Shown: positions 20,763-22,166 of the stretch, one piece after another
How the letters are laid out: each line of letters begins with the position of its first letter
Numbering within the stretch: position 1 is the stretch's first letter
Source of the DNA: Bacteroidota bacterium
Lineage (GTDB): Bacteria > Bacteroidota > Bacteroidia > Flavobacteriales > Weeksellaceae
Assembly: GCA_023448955.1 (NCBI GenBank)
Contig: JAEXJU010000093.1
Location: 1-22,166 of the forward strand
Length of the DNA stretch: 22,166 bases
Direction of reading: 5' to 3'
Program-made: the position numbers and the translations under genes
The notes under the pieces: generated by a model
What the model was told of the DNA's origin: nothing
The model's database searches: none
The model's input: only the letters and a program-made list of their open reading frames with translations

Positions 20763-21686
20763 ATGTCTGAAAAATCCAGTTTACATCCAAGAAATATACA
20801 TCGCAGTTCTTACGATTTTGAAGCATTAATTTCAGTCGTTCCGGAACTCAAACATTACGTTTTCAAAAATGATTACGATACGCTGACCATTAATTTCAGC
20901 ATCCCGAAAGCGGTTAGATTGCTGAATAAAGCTTTACTTCTGAAATATTATAATGTCAATGATTGGGATATTCCGGAAGGCAATCTCTGTCCGCCAATTC
21001 CTGGACGTGCAGATTATGTGCATTATTTGGCAGATTTATTATCGGAAGAAAAAGGCGAAATCCCGAATGGAAATTCGGTCAAAGGTTTGGATATTGGAAC
21101 GGGAGCCAATCTTGTTTATCCGTTAATTGCCAATTTTTCTTACGGTTGGGAAATGCTGGGAACTGATGTTAATCAAAATTCTTTGGAAAATGCCCAGAAT
21201 ATTCTGAATCAAAATTCAAAATTATCATCGGCAATTCGATTAAAATACCAGCCAGAATCGGAGCATATTTTTAAAAACATCATTTCAAAAGAAGAAAAAT
21301 TTACGTTTTCAATGTGCAATCCGCCATTCCACGATTCCGAAGAATCTGCATTGCAAGGTAATCGAAGAAAAAATAACAATCTCAGGAAAACAAAAACTCA
21401 GAAACCAAATCTTAATTTTAGCGGACAGCAATCTGAATTATGGTGCGAAGGTGGCGAAATGGCTTTCATCAAAAAAATGATTAATGAAAGCGTTGAGTTT
21501 TCTTCGCAGGTTCTTTGGTTCACAAGTTTGGTTTCCAAAAAGGATAATCTACATCAACTGACAACGCTTCTCAAAAATCTCAAAGTTCCCGAATTCAAAA
21601 TCATAGATATGGCGCAAGGTCAGAAAATAAGCCGTATTCTGGCCTGGACATTCATTCCGAAAGAAAATCGGAAAAATTGGTTTTAG
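20763..21686 (+). CDS. rlmF: 23S rRNA (adenine-1618-N6)-methyltransferase
   Basis: SAM-dependent methyltransferase that makes m6A1618 in 23S rRNA. The 307-residue protein equals the length of E. coli RlmF (308, from memory). Family features are present: the N-terminal LHPRNIHRSSYDFEAL, the segment IPGRADYVHYLADLL, the SAM-binding DIGTGANLVYPLI (about 117-129), the catalytic NPPF at 186-189 (CNPPFHDSEES), and the RlmF-type LWCEGGEMAFIKKMINES near the middle. The start lies 9 nt behind the cytochrome c stop and 20 nt ahead of the DUF2314 gene. All motifs are intact. Confidence 0.95.
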   Translation: MSEKSSLHPRNIHRSSYDFEALISVVPELKHYVFKNDYDTLTINFSIPKAVRLLNKALLLKYYNVNDWDIPEGNLCPPIPGRADYVHYLADLLSEEKGEIPNGNSVKGLDIGTGANLVYPLIANFSYGWEMLGTDVNQNSLENAQNILNQNSKLSSAIRLKYQPESEHIFKNIISKEEKFTFSMCNPPFHDSEESALQGNRRKNNNLRKTKTQKPNLNFSGQQSELWCEGGEMAFIKKMINESVEFSSQVLWFTSLVSKKDNLHQLTTLLKNLKVPEFKIIDMAQGQKISRILAWTFIPKENRKNWF

Positions 21687-21706
21687 AATTAAATATTGAC
21701 TTAAAA

Positions 21707-22138
21707 ATGGATAGAATAAACAGAGGAGACGAACCTGTGATATTTTCGTTAAGTGAAGATGATAATGAAATGAGTTCTGCTATTGAATTGGCAAATAAAA
21801 CATTAGTAGATTTTGATGAAGTTTTAAAATTTTCAGAAAATCAAAACTTTGCTTTGAAGATTCGTTATGATATTAATGATAAATCGGAGCATATTTGGGC
21901 TGTTAATATTGAAAAGTCAGACGAAGATTATTTTGGGATTATTGATAATCTACCCAATTCAGAAATTAACATAAAATTAAACGAGAAAGTTAAAATCGAA
22001 AAAGAAAAAATTTCTGATTGGATGTTTTCTAAAAACGGAAAGTTAGTTGGAGGTTTTACAATTAGAGTTTTACGTAATAAAATGTCCGAATTAGAAAAAG
22101 AAAAATTTGATAGAGAGTTCATTTTTTCAATTGATTAA
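21707..22138 (+). CDS. DUF2314 domain protein
   Basis: A 143-residue, acidic and probably cytoplasmic protein without a signal peptide. The second half carries the DUF2314 (YegJ-like) core: WAVNIEKSDEDYFGIIDNLP, then EKISDWMFSKNGKLVGGFTI and RVLRNKM. Function of the family is unknown to me; some members occur near polymorphic-toxin or immunity genes, which is not the case here. I chose the ATG at 21707, in an A-rich leader 20 nt after rlmF. A longer reading starts with TTG at 21677 inside rlmF and adds ten residues with no family similarity. It may share the rlmF transcript. The window ends 28 bp after its stop, so a terminator cannot be judged. Confidence 0.82.
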   Translation: MDRINRGDEPVIFSLSEDDNEMSSAIELANKTLVDFDEVLKFSENQNFALKIRYDINDKSEHIWAVNIEKSDEDYFGIIDNLPNSEINIKLNEKVKIEKEKISDWMFSKNGKLVGGFTIRVLRNKMSELEKEKFDREFIFSID

Positions 22139-22166
22139 TGTTTCTAATTTCTAATAAGTTTTACGC

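Noticed and set aside
21677..21706. Upstream extension of the DUF2314 frame starting at TTG
   Set aside because: It overlaps the rlmF end and adds ten residues without family similarity. The ATG at 21707 is better placed.
21707..22138. Immunity protein of a toxin system
   Set aside because: DUF2314 proteins can occur in such settings, but no toxin, secretion or repeat gene is nearby in this window.

Overview
The window looks like chromosomal DNA from a member of the Bacteroidota, most probably the Flavobacteriia near Chryseobacterium. This is inferred from several things seen together: a SusC/SusD-type glycan-uptake locus, many lipoprotein signal peptides ending in a lipobox Cys, low G+C content, A-rich leaders instead of clear Shine-Dalgarno sites, promoter-like boxes of the Bacteroidota form TAnnTTTG, and intergenic repeats of a kind I recall from Flavobacteriia genomes. 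No species can be assigned from the sequence alone.

Region 1 (1-11260) is a starch/malto-oligosaccharide utilisation locus. It opens with the last codons of a SusC-like TonB-dependent transporter, followed by SusD-, SusE- and SusF-like surface lipoproteins and a terminator. Next is a secreted GH97 alpha-glucosidase (SusB-like, with the three catalytic Glu of the inverting type) and another terminator. A tight gene run follows: a DoxX-family membrane protein, a small lipoprotein with a possible CBM20-like starch-binding fold, a SusA-like GH13 maltodextrinase, a secreted SnoaL/NTF2-like protein and an MFS sugar transporter, then a terminator. The logic is: bind starch at the surface (SusD/E/F), import oligosaccharides through SusC, cut them in the periplasm (GH13, GH97), and carry the products over the inner membrane (MFS). 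No SusR-type regulator and no SusG-type surface amylase lie within the window.

Region 2 (11343-15331) carries housekeeping genes on the plus strand: a pirin-family cupin, purD and guaA. The purD-guaA gap of 335 bp is rich in repeats: a terminator, a conserved-looking element with no gene, two small hairpin repeats, and an ATCATTTATCA-type leader repeat that also precedes the MFS and pirin genes.

Region 3 (15358-20285) is on the minus strand. In transcription order it has a tRNA-dihydrouridine synthase, a secreted M1 aminopeptidase, a membrane-anchored XRE regulator 8 bp behind it, and a secreted protein that fuses an NTF2-like domain to a serine beta-lactamase-like domain. Direct repeats that could be an operator lie between the regulator and the beta-lactamase-like gene.

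Region 4 (20373-22138) is on the plus strand: a lipoprotein cytochrome c, rlmF (23S rRNA m6A1618 methyltransferase) and a DUF2314 protein.

I see no tRNA, rRNA, CRISPR array, transposase or phage gene. The least explained elements are the dispersed intergenic repeats, the small lipoprotein with its DoxX partner, and the XRE/DUF4870-like regulator with its adjacent repeats.
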